Source: Curvibacter soli
GTDB taxonomy: Bacteria; Pseudomonadota; Gammaproteobacteria; Burkholderiales; Burkholderiaceae_C
DNA: 36,903 bases
NCBI RefSeq assembly: GCF_029211125.1
Contig: NZ_JARGEN010000083.1
Coordinates: 1 to 36,903 of the forward strand
Direction of reading: 5' to 3'
Every line of letters starts with the position of its first letter. Within the stretch, counting starts at the first letter, position 1. The notes beneath the pieces are model-generated. The model was not told the DNA's origin, did no database searches, and saw only the letters and a list, made by a program, of their open reading frames with translations. Of this stretch, positions 7,152-16,316 are shown one piece after another. The position numbers and the translations under genes are program-made.

Positions 7152-7505
7152 TCAGGAGCCGCGGTAGGTGGAATAGCTCCACGGACTCACCAGCAGCGGC
7201 ACGTGGTAGTGCTGCGCGGGATCGGCCACGCCGAAGTCCAGACTGACTTCGCCGAGGAAGTTGGGCTCGGGCAGCGCCACGCCGCGTGCACGGAAGTAGC
7301 CCGCCACGTCGAAGCTCAGGCGGTAGCGGCCGCGGCGCAAGGCGCCGTCGGCATACAGCGGTGCGTCGGGGCGGCCGTCGCGGTTGAGCGCGAAGCGCCT
7401 GACCAGCGCGGCGCTCCCGTCATCGTCCACCGCATACAGCGCGACGGCCATGCCCGTCGCCGGGCAGCCGTGCATGGTGTCCAGTACGTGCGTGCTCAGG
7501 CCCAT
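7152..7505 (-). CDS. uraH: 5-hydroxyisourate hydrolase (transthyretin-related)
   Basis: This enzyme hydrolyses 5-hydroxyisourate, the PuuD product, to OHCU. The 117-residue protein is the usual size. It starts with the conserved LSTHVLDTMHGCPA, whose His lies in the active site. It contains GRYRLSFDVAGYF and HYHVPLLVSPWSYSTYRGS, ending in the C-terminal YRGS tetrapeptide that separates these hydrolases from transthyretin. The ATG at 7505 follows a strong AGGGAGGTG Shine-Dalgarno. It is transcribed away from the GntR gene, with a perfect AAGTGTATACACTT palindrome in the shared 130-bp gap. No signal peptide is seen, so it is cytoplasmic. Confidence 0.96.
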   Translation of the reverse strand: MGLSTHVLDTMHGCPATGMAVALYAVDDDGSAALVRRFALNRDGRPDAPLYADGALRRGRYRLSFDVAGYFRARGVALPEPNFLGEVSLDFGVADPAQHYHVPLLVSPWSYSTYRGS

Positions 7506-7589
7506 GGGCCACCTCCCTAAAAAAAAACGTGCCATGGCGGCGCCGGCACGGCCAGCCGCCACCCCATGCGGGTTTGTACGCCCCGGCAA

Positions 7590-7603
7590 AAGTGTATACA
7601 CTT
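7590..7603. promoter_or_regulatory. Perfect 14-bp operator between uraH and the GntR gene
   Basis: AAGTGTATACACTT is a perfect palindrome 33 bases before the GntR ATG and 85 bases before the uraH ATG. It is the most symmetric of the TGTATACA sites in the window. Its place beside the regulator gene suggests autoregulation together with control of uraH. The binding protein is inferred. Confidence 0.7.
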
Positions 7604-7635
7604 CGCGCGCCCCGCACACTCACTATCATCGGCCA

Positions 7636-8316
7636 ATGGAATCCTCCACTACCGCTGCCATTGTCGATGCGCTCACGCGGGCCATCGTGGAACACCGTCT
7701 CCACCCGGGCACCAAACTCGCCGAGCAGAAGCTGGCCGACCATTTCGGCGTGTCGCGCACGCTGGTGCGCCAGGCGCTGTTCCAGTTGTCGCACAACCGG
7801 CTGATCACCATGGAGCCCTCGCGTGGCGCCTTCGTGGCCTCGCCGTCGATCGAGGAGGCGCGGCAGGTGTTCGCCGTGCGCCGCATGCTCGAATCCGAAA
7901 TGGCCCGCGCCTTCGCGCGCACCGCGCAGCCCGCGCACCTGCGCAGCCTGCGCGAGCACGTGGCGCGCGAAAAGGCCGCCGTGCAGCGCGGCGACGTGAG
8001 CGGGCGCACCGAGCTGCTGGGCGACTTCCACGTGCGCATGGCGGAGTTGATGGGCAACGAGGTGCTCGCGCAACTGCTGGGCGATCTGATCTCGCGCTGC
8101 GCGCTCATCACGCTGATGTACCAGTCGTCGAGCGCGGCCACGCATTCGCACGAGGAGCACGAGGTGATCGTGCAGGCGCTCGCGCGCGGCGACGGCGAGG
8201 CCGCGGCACGGCTCATGCATGAGCACCTGCTGAATGTCGAGGCCAACCTCGCCATCGAGCACAAGACCTTGCCCCCCCAGGATGTATCACTGGCCCTGGC
8301 GGCCACCTCTCCATGA
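7636..8316 (+). CDS. GntR-family (FCD subgroup) regulator of purine catabolism
   Basis: The 226-residue protein has an N-terminal winged helix (about 8-72; the recognition helix is around FGVSRTLVRQALFQL, and the wing is EPSRGAFVA). An all-helical FCD ligand domain (about 80-215) carries the metal-coordinating pattern: FHVRMAEL with Asp/His near residues 133-134, and the later HSHEEHEVIVQAL and HEHL histidines. FCD regulators usually act as repressors released by a small carboxylate. Here a urate-pathway intermediate such as allantoin or urate is a reasonable guess. The ATG at 7636 matches the family length. Its stop overlaps the puuE start (ATGA), so regulator, puuE, uraD-allC and possibly the M20 gene form one unit. 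Four palindromes of the TGTATACA type in the window are its candidate targets. Confidence 0.92.
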   Translation: MESSTTAAIVDALTRAIVEHRLHPGTKLAEQKLADHFGVSRTLVRQALFQLSHNRLITMEPSRGAFVASPSIEEARQVFAVRRMLESEMARAFARTAQPAHLRSLREHVAREKAAVQRGDVSGRTELLGDFHVRMAELMGNEVLAQLLGDLISRCALITLMYQSSSAATHSHEEHEVIVQALARGDGEAAARLMHEHLLNVEANLAIEHKTLPPQDVSLALAATSP

Positions 8317-9290
8317 CGGCTTATTACGATTCCACCCTGCCCTACCCGCGCGACCTGGCCGGCTACGGGCGCAACCCGCCGCAGGCGCAATGGCCCGGCA
8401 ACGCGCGCGTGGCGGTGCAGTTCGTGCTGAACTACGAGGAAGGCAGCGAGAACGCCACGCTGCACGGCGACGCGGGCTCCGAGCAGTTCCTCTCCGAGAT
8501 GTTCAACCCGGCCAGCTACCCCGACCGGCACATGAGCATGGAGGGCATCTACGAATACGGCTCCCGCGCGGGCGTGTGGCGCATCCTGCGCGAGTTCGAG
8601 CGCCGGCGGCTACCGCTCACGGTGTTCGGCGTCGGCATGGCGCTCGAGCGCACGCCCGAGGTGGCCGCCGCGTTCGTCGAGCTGGGGCACGAGATCGCCT
8701 GCCACGGCTGGCGCTGGATCCACTACCAGAGCGTGGACGAGGGCACCGAGCGCGCCCACATGGCCCTGGCGCTCGACGCGATCGAGCGGCTCACCGGCGT
8801 GCGCCCCGGTCCGCAGGGCCACATCCATGGCCGCGGCTGGTACACGGGCCGCGACAGCCCGCGCACGCGCCGTCTGGTGGCCGACGACGGGCGTCTGGAA
8901 TACGACAGCGACTACTACGGCGACGACCTGCCGTTCTGGATGGCAGTGCGCCGCAGCGACGGCAGCGTGGCGCCGCAGCTCATCGTGCCCTACACGCTGG
9001 ACTGCAACGACATGCGCTTCGCGCTGCCGCAGGGCTATTCGCACGCCGAGCCGTTCTTCCAGTACATGAAGGACAGCTTCGACGCCCTTTACGCCGAGGG
9101 CGCCGACAGCCCGAAGATGCTGAGCATCGGCATGCACTGCCGCCTGCTGGGCCGCCCCGGGCGCATCGTGGCGCTGCAGCGCTTCCTGGACTACATCGCG
9201 GGCTTCGACCGCGTGTGGGTGTGCCGGCGCATCGACATAGCGCGGCACTGGAAGAATACGCACCCGTTCCCCGGCTTCGCCAAAGACTGA
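8313..9290 (+). CDS. puuE: Allantoinase PuuE (metal-independent, polysaccharide deacetylase fold)
   Basis: PuuE opens the hydantoin ring of allantoin to give allantoate. The 325-residue protein belongs to the carbohydrate esterase 4/NodB-like group. It starts with the family's YPRDLAGYGRNPPQAQWPG and has FVLNYEEGSENATLHGD, MEGIYEYGSRAGVWRILR and GHEIACHGWRWIHY (HGWRW at 131-135). It also has GWYTGRDSPRTRRL and, near the end, SIGMHCRLLGRPGRI. These are diagnostic for PuuE rather than the zinc amidohydrolase AllB. It overlaps the regulator stop by four bases and is followed one base later by the uraD-allC start, indicating translational coupling. Its substrate is supplied by the UraD domain encoded next. 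Confidence 0.95.
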   Translation: MTAYYDSTLPYPRDLAGYGRNPPQAQWPGNARVAVQFVLNYEEGSENATLHGDAGSEQFLSEMFNPASYPDRHMSMEGIYEYGSRAGVWRILREFERRRLPLTVFGVGMALERTPEVAAAFVELGHEIACHGWRWIHYQSVDEGTERAHMALALDAIERLTGVRPGPQGHIHGRGWYTGRDSPRTRRLVADDGRLEYDSDYYGDDLPFWMAVRRSDGSVAPQLIVPYTLDCNDMRFALPQGYSHAEPFFQYMKDSFDALYAEGADSPKMLSIGMHCRLLGRPGRIVALQRFLDYIAGFDRVWVCRRIDIARHWKNTHPFPGFAKD

Positions 9291-9291
9291 C

Positions 9292-11157
9292 ATGACCCTC
9301 ACGCTCGCCCAGCTCAACACGGCCTCGTTCGCGCAGGCCACCCGCCTGCTCGACGGCGTGTACGAGCATTCGCCTTGGGTCGCCGAGCAGGCGCTGGCGC
9401 AGCGCCCCTTCCGCACGCTGGCGCATTTGAAGCACGCGATGGCGCAGGCGGTCGAGCGCGGCGGGCGGGACCAGCAGCTCGCGCTGATCCGCGCCCACCC
9501 CGAACTGGCCGGCAAGGCCATGGTCGGCAAGGCGCTCACCGCAGAATCGGCGCACGAGCAGGGCAAGGCGGGCCTGGCCGACTGCACGCCCGCGGAGTTC
9601 GCGCGCATCCAGCAGCTCAACGCCGACTACAACGCACGCTTCGGCTTCCCGTTCATCCTGGCCGTGCGCGGGCCGCGTGGCACGGGCCTGACGCGCGCGC
9701 AGATCATCGACGCCTTCGCGCGGCGGCAGGACAACCACCCCGACTTCGAGCGCGCCGAGGCGCTGCGCAACATCCACCGCATCGCCGAGATCCGCCTGAA
9801 CGACAAGTTCGGCATGGAGCCCGCGCTCGGCAACCTCGTGTGGGACTGGCAGGAGCAGTTGGCCGCGCACAGCGACCCGGGCTTCGCCGAGAAAGGCCAG
9901 CTCACCGTCACCTACCTGACCGATGCGCACCGCGCCTGCGCCGCGCAGATCGCGCAATGGATGCGCGAGAGCGGCTGCGATGAAGTGGCCATCGACGCCG
10001 TAGGCAACGTGGTGGGCCGCTACTGCCCCGCCACGCCGGGGGCGTGCGCCGCAGCGACGGGCCGCCCCGAGCAAGGCACGGCCACCACGGGAGGCAGCGA
10101 TGGACTCGAAGTGCCGCGCGTGGGGGCGCGCTACCTGCTGACCGGATCGCACTACGACACGGTGCGCAACGGCGGCAAGTACGACGGGCGCCTGGGCATC
10201 TTCGTGCCGCTGGCCTGCGTGCGCGAACTGCACCGCGCCGGCCGGCGACTGCCCTTCGGCATCGAGATCGTGGCGTTCGCCGAAGAGGAAGGGCAGCGCT
10301 ACAAGGCCACCTTCCTGGGCTCGGGCGCGCTGACGGGCGACTTCCACGCCGACTGGCTGGATCAGAAGGATGCCGACGGCATCCCGATGCGCGAGGCCAT
10401 GCGCCACGCCGGCCTGCGCATCGAGGACATCCCCGCGCTGCGCCGCGATGCGGCCGACTACCTGGGCTTCGTCGAGGTGCACATAGAGCAGGGGCCGGTG
10501 CTGAACGAACTGAACCTGCCACTGGGCGTCGTCACCTCGATCAACGGCAGCGTGCGCTACGTGGGCGAAGCCGCCGGCATGGCCAGCCACGCCGGCACCA
10601 CCCCCATGGACCGCCGCCGCGACGCCGCCGCCGCCGTGGCCGAGTTGCTGCTCTACGTGGAGCGCCGCGCCGCGCAGGACGGCGATTCGGTGGGCACCGT
10701 GGGCATGCTGCAGGTGCCCGGCGGCTCCATCAACGTGGTGCCTGGGCACTGCCAGTTCAGCCTGGACCTGCGCGCGCCCACCGACGCGCAGCGCGACGCG
10801 CTGGTGGCCGACGTGCAGGCCGCGGCGGCCACCATCGCCGCGCGGCGCGGCGTGCGCTTCAGCCTGGAAGAAACCATGCGCGCCGCCGCCGCGCCCAGCG
10901 CGCCGCAGTGGCAATGGCGCTGGGAGCAGGCCGTGGAGGCGCTGGGCGTGCCCGCGCACCGCATGCCCAGCGGCGCGGGCCACGACGCGATGAAGCTGCA
11001 CGACATCCTGCCGCAGGCCATGCTGTTCGTGCGCGGCGAGAACGCCGGCATCAGCCACAACCCGCTGGAGAGCACCACGAGCGACGACATGCAGCTCGCC
11101 GTGGAGGCCTTCCAGCACCTGCTGCAAGGGCTTGCGGCATCCTTCGATTCCCTCTGA
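9292..11157 (+). CDS. Bifunctional OHCU decarboxylase / allantoate amidohydrolase
   Basis: A 621-residue fusion. Residues 1-165 are a UraD domain, which decarboxylates OHCU to S-allantoin: HPELAGK with catalytic His69, plus FGFPFILAVRG. Residues about 190-621 are an M20 allantoate amidohydrolase (AllC/HyuC type). They carry GSHYDTVRNGGKYDGRLG (His287, Asp289), FAEEEGQR with Glu331-333, EVHIEQGPVL, SHAGTTPMDRRRDA and the C-terminal SGAGHDA and ISHNPLE segments that bind the second metal. The two activities flank PuuE in the pathway: UraD makes its substrate and AllC consumes its product. Between the domains and within the early M20 part (about 248-280) is an Ala/Gly/Thr-rich insert. No stop or frame change separates the domains, so the fusion is real in this sequence. 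The start is one base after the puuE stop. Confidence 0.94.
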   Translation: MTLTLAQLNTASFAQATRLLDGVYEHSPWVAEQALAQRPFRTLAHLKHAMAQAVERGGRDQQLALIRAHPELAGKAMVGKALTAESAHEQGKAGLADCTPAEFARIQQLNADYNARFGFPFILAVRGPRGTGLTRAQIIDAFARRQDNHPDFERAEALRNIHRIAEIRLNDKFGMEPALGNLVWDWQEQLAAHSDPGFAEKGQLTVTYLTDAHRACAAQIAQWMRESGCDEVAIDAVGNVVGRYCPATPGACAAATGRPEQGTATTGGSDGLEVPRVGARYLLTGSHYDTVRNGGKYDGRLGIFVPLACVRELHRAGRRLPFGIEIVAFAEEEGQRYKATFLGSGALTGDFHADWLDQKDADGIPMREAMRHAGLRIEDIPALRRDAADYLGFVEVHIEQGPVLNELNLPLGVVTSINGSVRYVGEAAGMASHAGTTPMDRRRDAAAAVAELLLYVERRAAQDGDSVGTVGMLQVPGGSINVVPGHCQFSLDLRAPTDAQRDALVADVQAAAATIAARRGVRFSLEETMRAAAAPSAPQWQWRWEQAVEALGVPAHRMPSGAGHDAMKLHDILPQAMLFVRGENAGISHNPLESTTSDDMQLAVEAFQHLLQGLAASFDSL

Positions 11158-11254
11158 CCCACGACTTGCGCAAAAGAATGCAGCCTCTGTCGCCCGCACG
11201 AGCCCCGGCCGTCCGATGCAGCATATCTGCGCCAAGTCCCATCAACCCTTCTTC

Positions 11255-12493
11255 ATGACCCTCCCGCAAGACTACGCCGCGCTCGACGCCTGGATCGACG
11301 CGCACTTCGACGAGCAGGTGCGCTTCCTGCAGGCGCTGGTGCGCGTGCCCACCGACACGCCGCCCGGCAACAACGCGCCGCATGCCGAGCGCACCGCCGA
11401 ACTGCTGCAGTCCTTCGGCTTCGCCGCCGAGCGCCACCCCGTGCCCGAGGAGGAAGTGCGCGCCTACGGCATGGAGTCGATCACCAACCTGATCGTGCGC
11501 CGGCGCTACGGCGAAGGCGGCCGTACCATCGCGCTCAACGCCCACGGCGACGTGGTGCCGCCCGGCGAGGGCTGGGCGCACGACCCGTACGGCGCCGAGA
11601 TCGTGGACGGCAGGATGTACGGCCGCGCCACGGCGGTGAGCAAGAGCGACTTCTCCACCTTCACCTTCGCGGTGCGCGCGCTGGAGGCGCTGGCCGCACC
11701 GCCGCGGCAGGGCGCGGTGGAGTTGCACTTCACCTACGACGAGGAATTCGGCGGCGAACTCGGCCCCGGCTGGCTGCTGAAGAACGGTCTGACGAAGCCC
11801 GACCTGATGATCGCCGCGGGCTTCAGCTACGAGGTGGTGACCGCGCATAACGGCTGCCTGCAGATGGAGGTGACGGTGCACGGCAAGATGGCGCACGCCG
11901 CCGTGCCGCACACCGGGGTGGACGCGCTGCAGGGCGCGGTGCGCATCCTAGACGCGCTGTACGCGCAGAACGCGCTGTACGAGAGCGTCACCTCGTCGGT
12001 GCCCGGCATCACGCACCCGTACCTCAACGTGGGGCGCATCGAGGGCGGCACCAACACCAACGTGGTGCCCGGCAAGGTCGTGCTGCGGCTCGACCGCCGC
12101 ATGATCCCCGAGGAGAACCCGGTGGAGGTCGAGGCCGCGATCCGCCGCGTGATCGGACAGGCCGCCGCGGAATGCCCCGGCGTCACGGTGGAGATGCGCC
12201 GCCTGCTGCTGGCCCGCGCCATGCAGCCGCTGCCCGGCAACGCGCCGCTGGTCGCGGCGATCCAGCAGCACGGCCAGGCGCTGTTCGGCCAACCCATCCC
12301 CGCGATGGGCACGCCGCTCTACACCGACGTGCGGCTGTACGCCGAGCACGGCATCCCCGGCGTGATCTACGGCGCGGGCCCGCGCACCGTGCTCGAATCG
12401 CACGCCAAGCGCGCCGACGAGCGGCTGGACCTGCAGGACCTGCGCCGCGCCACCCAGGTCATAGCGCGCACGCTGCGCGACCTGCTGGCCTGA
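11255..12493 (+). CDS. M20 metallopeptidase-family amidohydrolase, substrate unknown
   Basis: A 412-residue ArgE/DapE/carboxypeptidase G2-like enzyme. Dinuclear metal ligands can be seen: His97 and Asp99 in LNAHGDVVPPGEGW, Asp132 in SKSD, the catalytic pair Glu163-Glu164 in YDEEFGGE, and C-terminal His383 in LESHAKRADERL. The lid domain contains GKMAHAAVPHTGVDAL. It follows uraD-allC by 97 bases and points the same way, so a role in the urate pathway is possible, for instance on a ureido compound or a dipeptide-like amide. Succinyl-diaminopimelate or acetylornithine hydrolysis is what automatic annotation would guess. The ATG at 11255 fits the family start (LDAWIDAHFDEQVRFLQALV). An in-frame ATG at 11216 is possible but has no better ribosome site. 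I do not assign a substrate. Confidence 0.8.
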   Translation: MTLPQDYAALDAWIDAHFDEQVRFLQALVRVPTDTPPGNNAPHAERTAELLQSFGFAAERHPVPEEEVRAYGMESITNLIVRRRYGEGGRTIALNAHGDVVPPGEGWAHDPYGAEIVDGRMYGRATAVSKSDFSTFTFAVRALEALAAPPRQGAVELHFTYDEEFGGELGPGWLLKNGLTKPDLMIAAGFSYEVVTAHNGCLQMEVTVHGKMAHAAVPHTGVDALQGAVRILDALYAQNALYESVTSSVPGITHPYLNVGRIEGGTNTNVVPGKVVLRLDRRMIPEENPVEVEAAIRRVIGQAAAECPGVTVEMRRLLLARAMQPLPGNAPLVAAIQQHGQALFGQPIPAMGTPLYTDVRLYAEHGIPGVIYGAGPRTVLESHAKRADERLDLQDLRRATQVIARTLRDLLA

Positions 12494-12510
12494 GCCTTGC
12501 TTGCCAGCGC

Positions 12511-12612
12511 TATCGATTCAGGAGCTGCCACCGCAATCAAAACAATGGTTTCAAGCAAGAATAGCTCTGAAACCGGCGCAATACCTGCGCAGCCAGCTAC
12601 TTAAACCATAGC
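12511..12612. repeat. Two facing partial copies of the interspersed repeat
   Basis: A plus-strand partial copy begins GCGCTATCGATTCAGGAGCT (about 12511-12553). A second copy on the minus strand, reading GCTATGGTTTAAGTAGCTGG then CTGCGCAGGTATTGCGCC, occupies about 12560-12610. Together they fill half of the 218-bp gap before maeB. The rest of the gap holds the maeB ribosome site (GAGGAG at about 12697) and no gene. Confidence 0.5.
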
Positions 12613-12711
12613 AAACTTGCCTACGCCGCGCGCCACCCAAGCGTAAGCCATCGCCCATCGCGCGCCCACCTGCAGGGCGCCAGCCCATAAGATCCCGAGG
12701 AGCTTTTTTCC

Positions 12712-14997
12712 ATGTCCACCGAACTTTCCGCCGCCGAGCAACTGCTGCGCGACGCGGCGCGTGAATACCACCGCTCGCCCAGCCGGGGCAAGATTTCGGT
12801 CACGCCGACCAAGCCGCTGTTAAACCAGCGCGACCTGTCGCTGGCCTATTCACCCGGCGTGGCTTATCCGTGCCTGGACATCCAGGCCGACCCCGCGCTG
12901 GCGGCCGAATACACCTCGCGCGGCAACCTCGTGGGCGTGGTCACCAACGGCACCGCAGTGCTGGGCCTGGGCGACATCGGCCCGCTGGCCGGCAAGCCGG
13001 TAATGGAGGGCAAGGGCTGCCTGTTCAAGAAGTTCGCGGGCGTGGATGTGTTCGACATCGAGTTGGCCGAGCGCGACCCCGACAAGCTGGTGGACATCAT
13101 CGCCGCGCTGGAACCCACGCTGGGCGGCATCAACCTGGAAGACATCAAGGCGCCCGAGTGCTTCTACATCGAGAAGAAGCTGCGCGAGCGCATGAATATC
13201 CCCGTGTTCCACGACGACCAGCACGGCACGGCCATCATCTCCAGCGCCGCGCTGCTCAACGGGCTGGAACTGGTGGGCAAGCAGATCGGCGCGGTGAAGG
13301 TCGCCGTCTCCGGCGCCGGCGCGGCGGCCATCGCCTGCGTGGACGTGATGGTGGGCCTGGGCGTCGCGCGCGAGAACGTCTACATGTGCGACTCCAAGGG
13401 CGTGATCCACGAAGGCCGCCCCGGCAAGCTCGACGCCTCCAAGCAGCGCTACGTGCAGAACACCGAGGCACGCACGCTGGCCGACGTAGTGCGCGGCGCC
13501 GACGTGTTCCTGGGCTGCTCGGCCCCCGACGTGCTGAGCGCCGAGATGGTCAAGACCATGGCCGACAAGCCCATCATCCTGGCGCTGGCCAACCCCGAGC
13601 CCGAGATCCGCCCCGAGCTGGCGAAGGCCGTGCGGCCCGACTGCATCATCGCCACGGGCCGCAGCGACTACCCGAACCAGGTCAACAACGTCCTGTGCTT
13701 CCCCTACATCTTCCGCGGCGCGCTCGACTGCGGCGCGACCAAGATCACCGAGGAAATGAAGCTCGCCTGCGTGCGCGAGATCGCCGAACTCGCCAAGGCC
13801 GAGACCAGCGACGAAGTGGCCGCCGCCTACCCCGGCAAGGAGCTGGCTTTCGGCCCCGACTACCTGATCCCCACGCCGTTCGACGCCCGGCTGATCCTGC
13901 GCATCGCGCCCGCCGTGGCCCGCGCCGCCGAGGCGTCGGGCGTGGCCACGCGCCCCATCGCCGACTACGCGGCCTACCGCGAGAGCCTCACCCGCTTCGT
14001 CTACCAGACCGGCATGTTCATGCGCCCCGTGTTCAACGCGGCCAAGGCCAGCCTCCAGCGCGTGGCCTACGCCGAGGGCGAGGACGAGCGCGTGCTGCGC
14101 GCGGCCCAGTTGGCGGTCGATGACGGCCTGGCCAAGCCCATCCTGATCGGCCGCCCGGCGGTGATCGCCACGCGCATCACCAAGGCCGGGCTGCGCCTGG
14201 TGCCCGGCAAGGACATCGAGATCGTCGACCCCGAGGACGACCCGCGCTTCCGCCAGTACTGGGAGGCGTACCACCACCGCATGGGCCGCAGCGGCATCAC
14301 GCCCGAAGCGGCCAAGGCCGCGGTGCGCCGCTCCAACACGCTGATCGGCTCGCTCATGGTGCAACTGGGCGACGCCGACGCGCTGCTGTGCGGGCTGGTG
14401 GGCCGCTACGACCACCACCTGGAGCACATCCGCAACATCATCGGGCTGAAGAAAGGCGCGCCGGGCTTCGCCGCGCTCAACGCGCTGATGCTGGAGCAGC
14501 ACACGCTGTTCATCGCCGACACCTACGTGAACGAGGAGCCCGATGCCGAGCAACTGGCGGCCATCGCCCAGATGGCCGCCGACGAGGTGCGCCGCTTCGG
14601 CCTGCCGCCGAAGGTGGCCTTCCTCTCGCATTCGAACTATGGCTCGTCGGAGCGCCCCTCGGCGCGCAAGATGCGGCTGGCGCGAGACCTGTTCGCGCGG
14701 ATGGCGCCGGATGTGGAGTGCGACGGCGAGCTGCACGGCGACGCCGCGCTGTCCGAAAGCGTGCGCCAGGCCGCCCTGCCGCAAAGCACGCTGAACGGCG
14801 CAGCCAACGTGCTGATCTGCCCCAACCTGGACGCGGCCAACATCCTGTTCAACGTGCTCAAGACCACCAGCGGCCACGGCGTGACCATCGGCCCCATCCT
14901 GCTGGGCGCCGCCGCGTCGGCGCACATCCTCACGCCCTCGGCCACGATGCGCCGCGTAGTCAACATGACGGCGCTGGCGGCGGCGAACGCGCAATAA
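12712..14997 (+). CDS. maeB: NADP-dependent malic enzyme with phosphotransacetylase-like tail
   Basis: MaeB oxidatively decarboxylates malate to pyruvate, making NADPH. The 761-residue protein has the large two-part architecture. Residues 1-430 are the malic enzyme: [10 protein letters not shown] with the catalytic Tyr, [10 protein letters not shown] metal site, the Rossmann [12 protein letters not shown], and LANPEPEI. Residues 431-761 are a phosphotransacetylase-related regulatory domain ([48 protein letters not shown]) that usually lacks acetyltransferase activity and senses acetyl-CoA. A GAGGAG ribosome site precedes the ATG by about ten bases. It separates the urate genes from the transporter genes and has no obvious functional link to either. 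No intrinsic terminator with a clear T-run follows it. Confidence 0.96.
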   Translation: MSTELSAAEQLLRDAAREYHRSPSRGKISVTPTKPLLNQRDLSLAYSPGVAYPCLDIQADPALAAEYTSRGNLVGVVTNGTAVLGLGDIGPLAGKPVMEGKGCLFKKFAGVDVFDIELAERDPDKLVDIIAALEPTLGGINLEDIKAPECFYIEKKLRERMNIPVFHDDQHGTAIISSAALLNGLELVGKQIGAVKVAVSGAGAAAIACVDVMVGLGVARENVYMCDSKGVIHEGRPGKLDASKQRYVQNTEARTLADVVRGADVFLGCSAPDVLSAEMVKTMADKPIILALANPEPEIRPELAKAVRPDCIIATGRSDYPNQVNNVLCFPYIFRGALDCGATKITEEMKLACVREIAELAKAETSDEVAAAYPGKELAFGPDYLIPTPFDARLILRIAPAVARAAEASGVATRPIADYAAYRESLTRFVYQTGMFMRPVFNAAKASLQRVAYAEGEDERVLRAAQLAVDDGLAKPILIGRPAVIATRITKAGLRLVPGKDIEIVDPEDDPRFRQYWEAYHHRMGRSGITPEAAKAAVRRSNTLIGSLMVQLGDADALLCGLVGRYDHHLEHIRNIIGLKKGAPGFAALNALMLEQHTLFIADTYVNEEPDAEQLAAIAQMAADEVRRFGLPPKVAFLSHSNYGSSERPSARKMRLARDLFARMAPDVECDGELHGDAALSESVRQAALPQSTLNGAANVLICPNLDAANILFNVLKTTSGHGVTIGPILLGAAASAHILTPSATMRRVVNMTALAAANAQ

Positions 14998-15096
14998 CTT
15001 GAATGCGCGCCGGACGGCTGCGATAGAGCCATGCGGCACGGGGCGCAACCACGATACTCGATGCATGACGACCGACCATGCACCCCGGTGATCGCC

Positions 15097-15145
15097 GTCC
15101 TTTCCAAGCACCCCGATTGCGCCCCTATAGGGAAGGGGAAAGGAC
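15097..15145 (+). promoter_or_regulatory. Large hairpin between maeB and binding protein 1
   Basis: GTCCTTTCC (15097-15105) pairs perfectly with GGAAAGGAC (15137-15145), and CCCC/GGGG pairing inside can extend it. There is no T-run directly after, so it is not a classical terminator. It may act in the leader of the binding protein gene or protect the maeB message end. It does not match the two xanthine-riboswitch-like motifs found further on. Confidence 0.4.
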
Positions 15146-15214
15146 AAGGGCTCCCCGCGCGACCCGGAAAACTGCAACAAGCGCGCAGCCGCGCGCCTCG
15201 GGCACCTTTCTTGC

Positions 15215-15226
15215 TTTGTATACAAA
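15215..15226. promoter_or_regulatory. TGTATACA operator upstream of binding protein 1
   Basis: TTTGTATACAAA is a perfect 12-bp palindrome ending 37 bases before the binding protein ATG. It shares the TGTATACA core with the puuD and uraH/GntR sites, placing the ABC transporter in the same inferred regulon. Confidence 0.65.
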
Positions 15227-15263
15227 CGTCATCGCGTTCGCATTCATTTCGACAGGAGTACCC

Positions 15264-16292
15264 ATGAAAAAGCGTGCCTTTCTGCAATCCGCCGTGTTCC
15301 TGGCCGCCGCCTGCGCCTTCACGGCGGCGCAGGCGCAGACCACTTCCATCAAGTTCCAGCTCGACTGGCGTTTCGAGGGCCCTGCGGCCCTGTTCCTGCT
15401 GCCCGTCGCCAAGGGCTATTTCAAGGATGCCGGGCTGGACGTGACGGTGGATGCCGGCAACGGCTCGGGCGGCGCGGTGCAGCGCGTGGCCTCGGGCAGC
15501 TACGACATGGGCTTTGCCGACCTGGCCGCGCTGATGGAGTTCCAGGCCAACAATCCCGACGCGCCGAACAAGCCGGTGGCGGTGATGATGGTCTACAACA
15601 ACACGCCCGCCTCCGTGATGGCGCTCAAGAAAAGCGGCATCGCCAAGCCCGCCGACCTGGCCGGCAAGAAGCTCGGCGCGCCAGTGTTCGATGCGGGTCG
15701 CCGCGCGTTCCCGATCTTCGCCAAGGCCAACGGCATTGGCGCCGTGCAGTGGACCGCCATGGACCCGCCGCTGCGCGAAACCATGCTCATGCGCGGCGAT
15801 GTGGACGCCATCACCGGCTTCACCTTCACCTCGCTGCTCAACCTGGAGGCGCGCGGCGCCAAGGCCAGCGACGTGGTGGTACTGCAGTACCCCGACTACG
15901 GCGTGAAGCTGTACGGCAACGCGATCATCGCCAGCCCCAAGCTGATCAAGGAAAACCCTGCCGCCGTGAAAGCGTTCCTGCAAGCCTTCACGAAGGGCGC
16001 AAAGGACGTGATCGCCAACCCGGGTGCCGCGATCGCCTATGTGAAGGAGCGCGACGGCATCGTCAACACCGACCTCGAAACGCGCCGGCTGAAACTCGCC
16101 ATCGACACCGTGATCAACAGCCCCGACGCGCGCACCGAGGGCTTCGGCCAGGTGGTGCCGGGGCGCCTGTCGCTGATGGCCTCGCAGGTGTCCGACACGT
16201 TCAACACCAAGACCCGCGTGAACCCCGAGACGGTCTGGAACGGCGCGTTCCTGCCGGCCAAGGCCGAGCTGAACATCCTGCCCAGGAAATAA
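15264..16292 (+). CDS. NMT1/THI5-like ABC transporter substrate-binding protein (1)
   Basis: A periplasmic solute-binding protein of 342 residues. A Sec signal peptide (MKKRAFLQSAVFLAAACAFT, cleavage likely after AQA at 24) is followed by KFQLDWRFEGPAALFLLPVA, GYFKDAGLDVTVDAGNGSGG and YDMGFADLAALMEF, the pattern of the NMT1/SsuA-TauA fold. Members bind pyrimidine-like, sulfonate, nitrate or riboflavin ligands. Its setting, with a TGTATACA site shared with urate genes, suggests a purine or purine breakdown product, which is inference. GACAGGAG precedes the ATG by six bases. ATPase and permease genes follow on the same strand after a terminator-like hairpin, a common arrangement where the binding protein is made in excess. 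Its closest relative in the window is the second binding protein at 20280. Confidence 0.92.
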   Translation: MKKRAFLQSAVFLAAACAFTAAQAQTTSIKFQLDWRFEGPAALFLLPVAKGYFKDAGLDVTVDAGNGSGGAVQRVASGSYDMGFADLAALMEFQANNPDAPNKPVAVMMVYNNTPASVMALKKSGIAKPADLAGKKLGAPVFDAGRRAFPIFAKANGIGAVQWTAMDPPLRETMLMRGDVDAITGFTFTSLLNLEARGAKASDVVVLQYPDYGVKLYGNAIIASPKLIKENPAAVKAFLQAFTKGAKDVIANPGAAIAYVKERDGIVNTDLETRRLKLAIDTVINSPDARTEGFGQVVPGRLSLMASQVSDTFNTKTRVNPETVWNGAFLPAKAELNILPRK

Positions 16293-16316
16293 GGCTGCCC
16301 CCGCGCAGCATGAGAA

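Noticed and set aside
8980-11235. Open frame of 751 codons on the minus strand
   Set aside because: Antisense of the uraD-allC fusion; composition typical of a GC-rich shadow frame.
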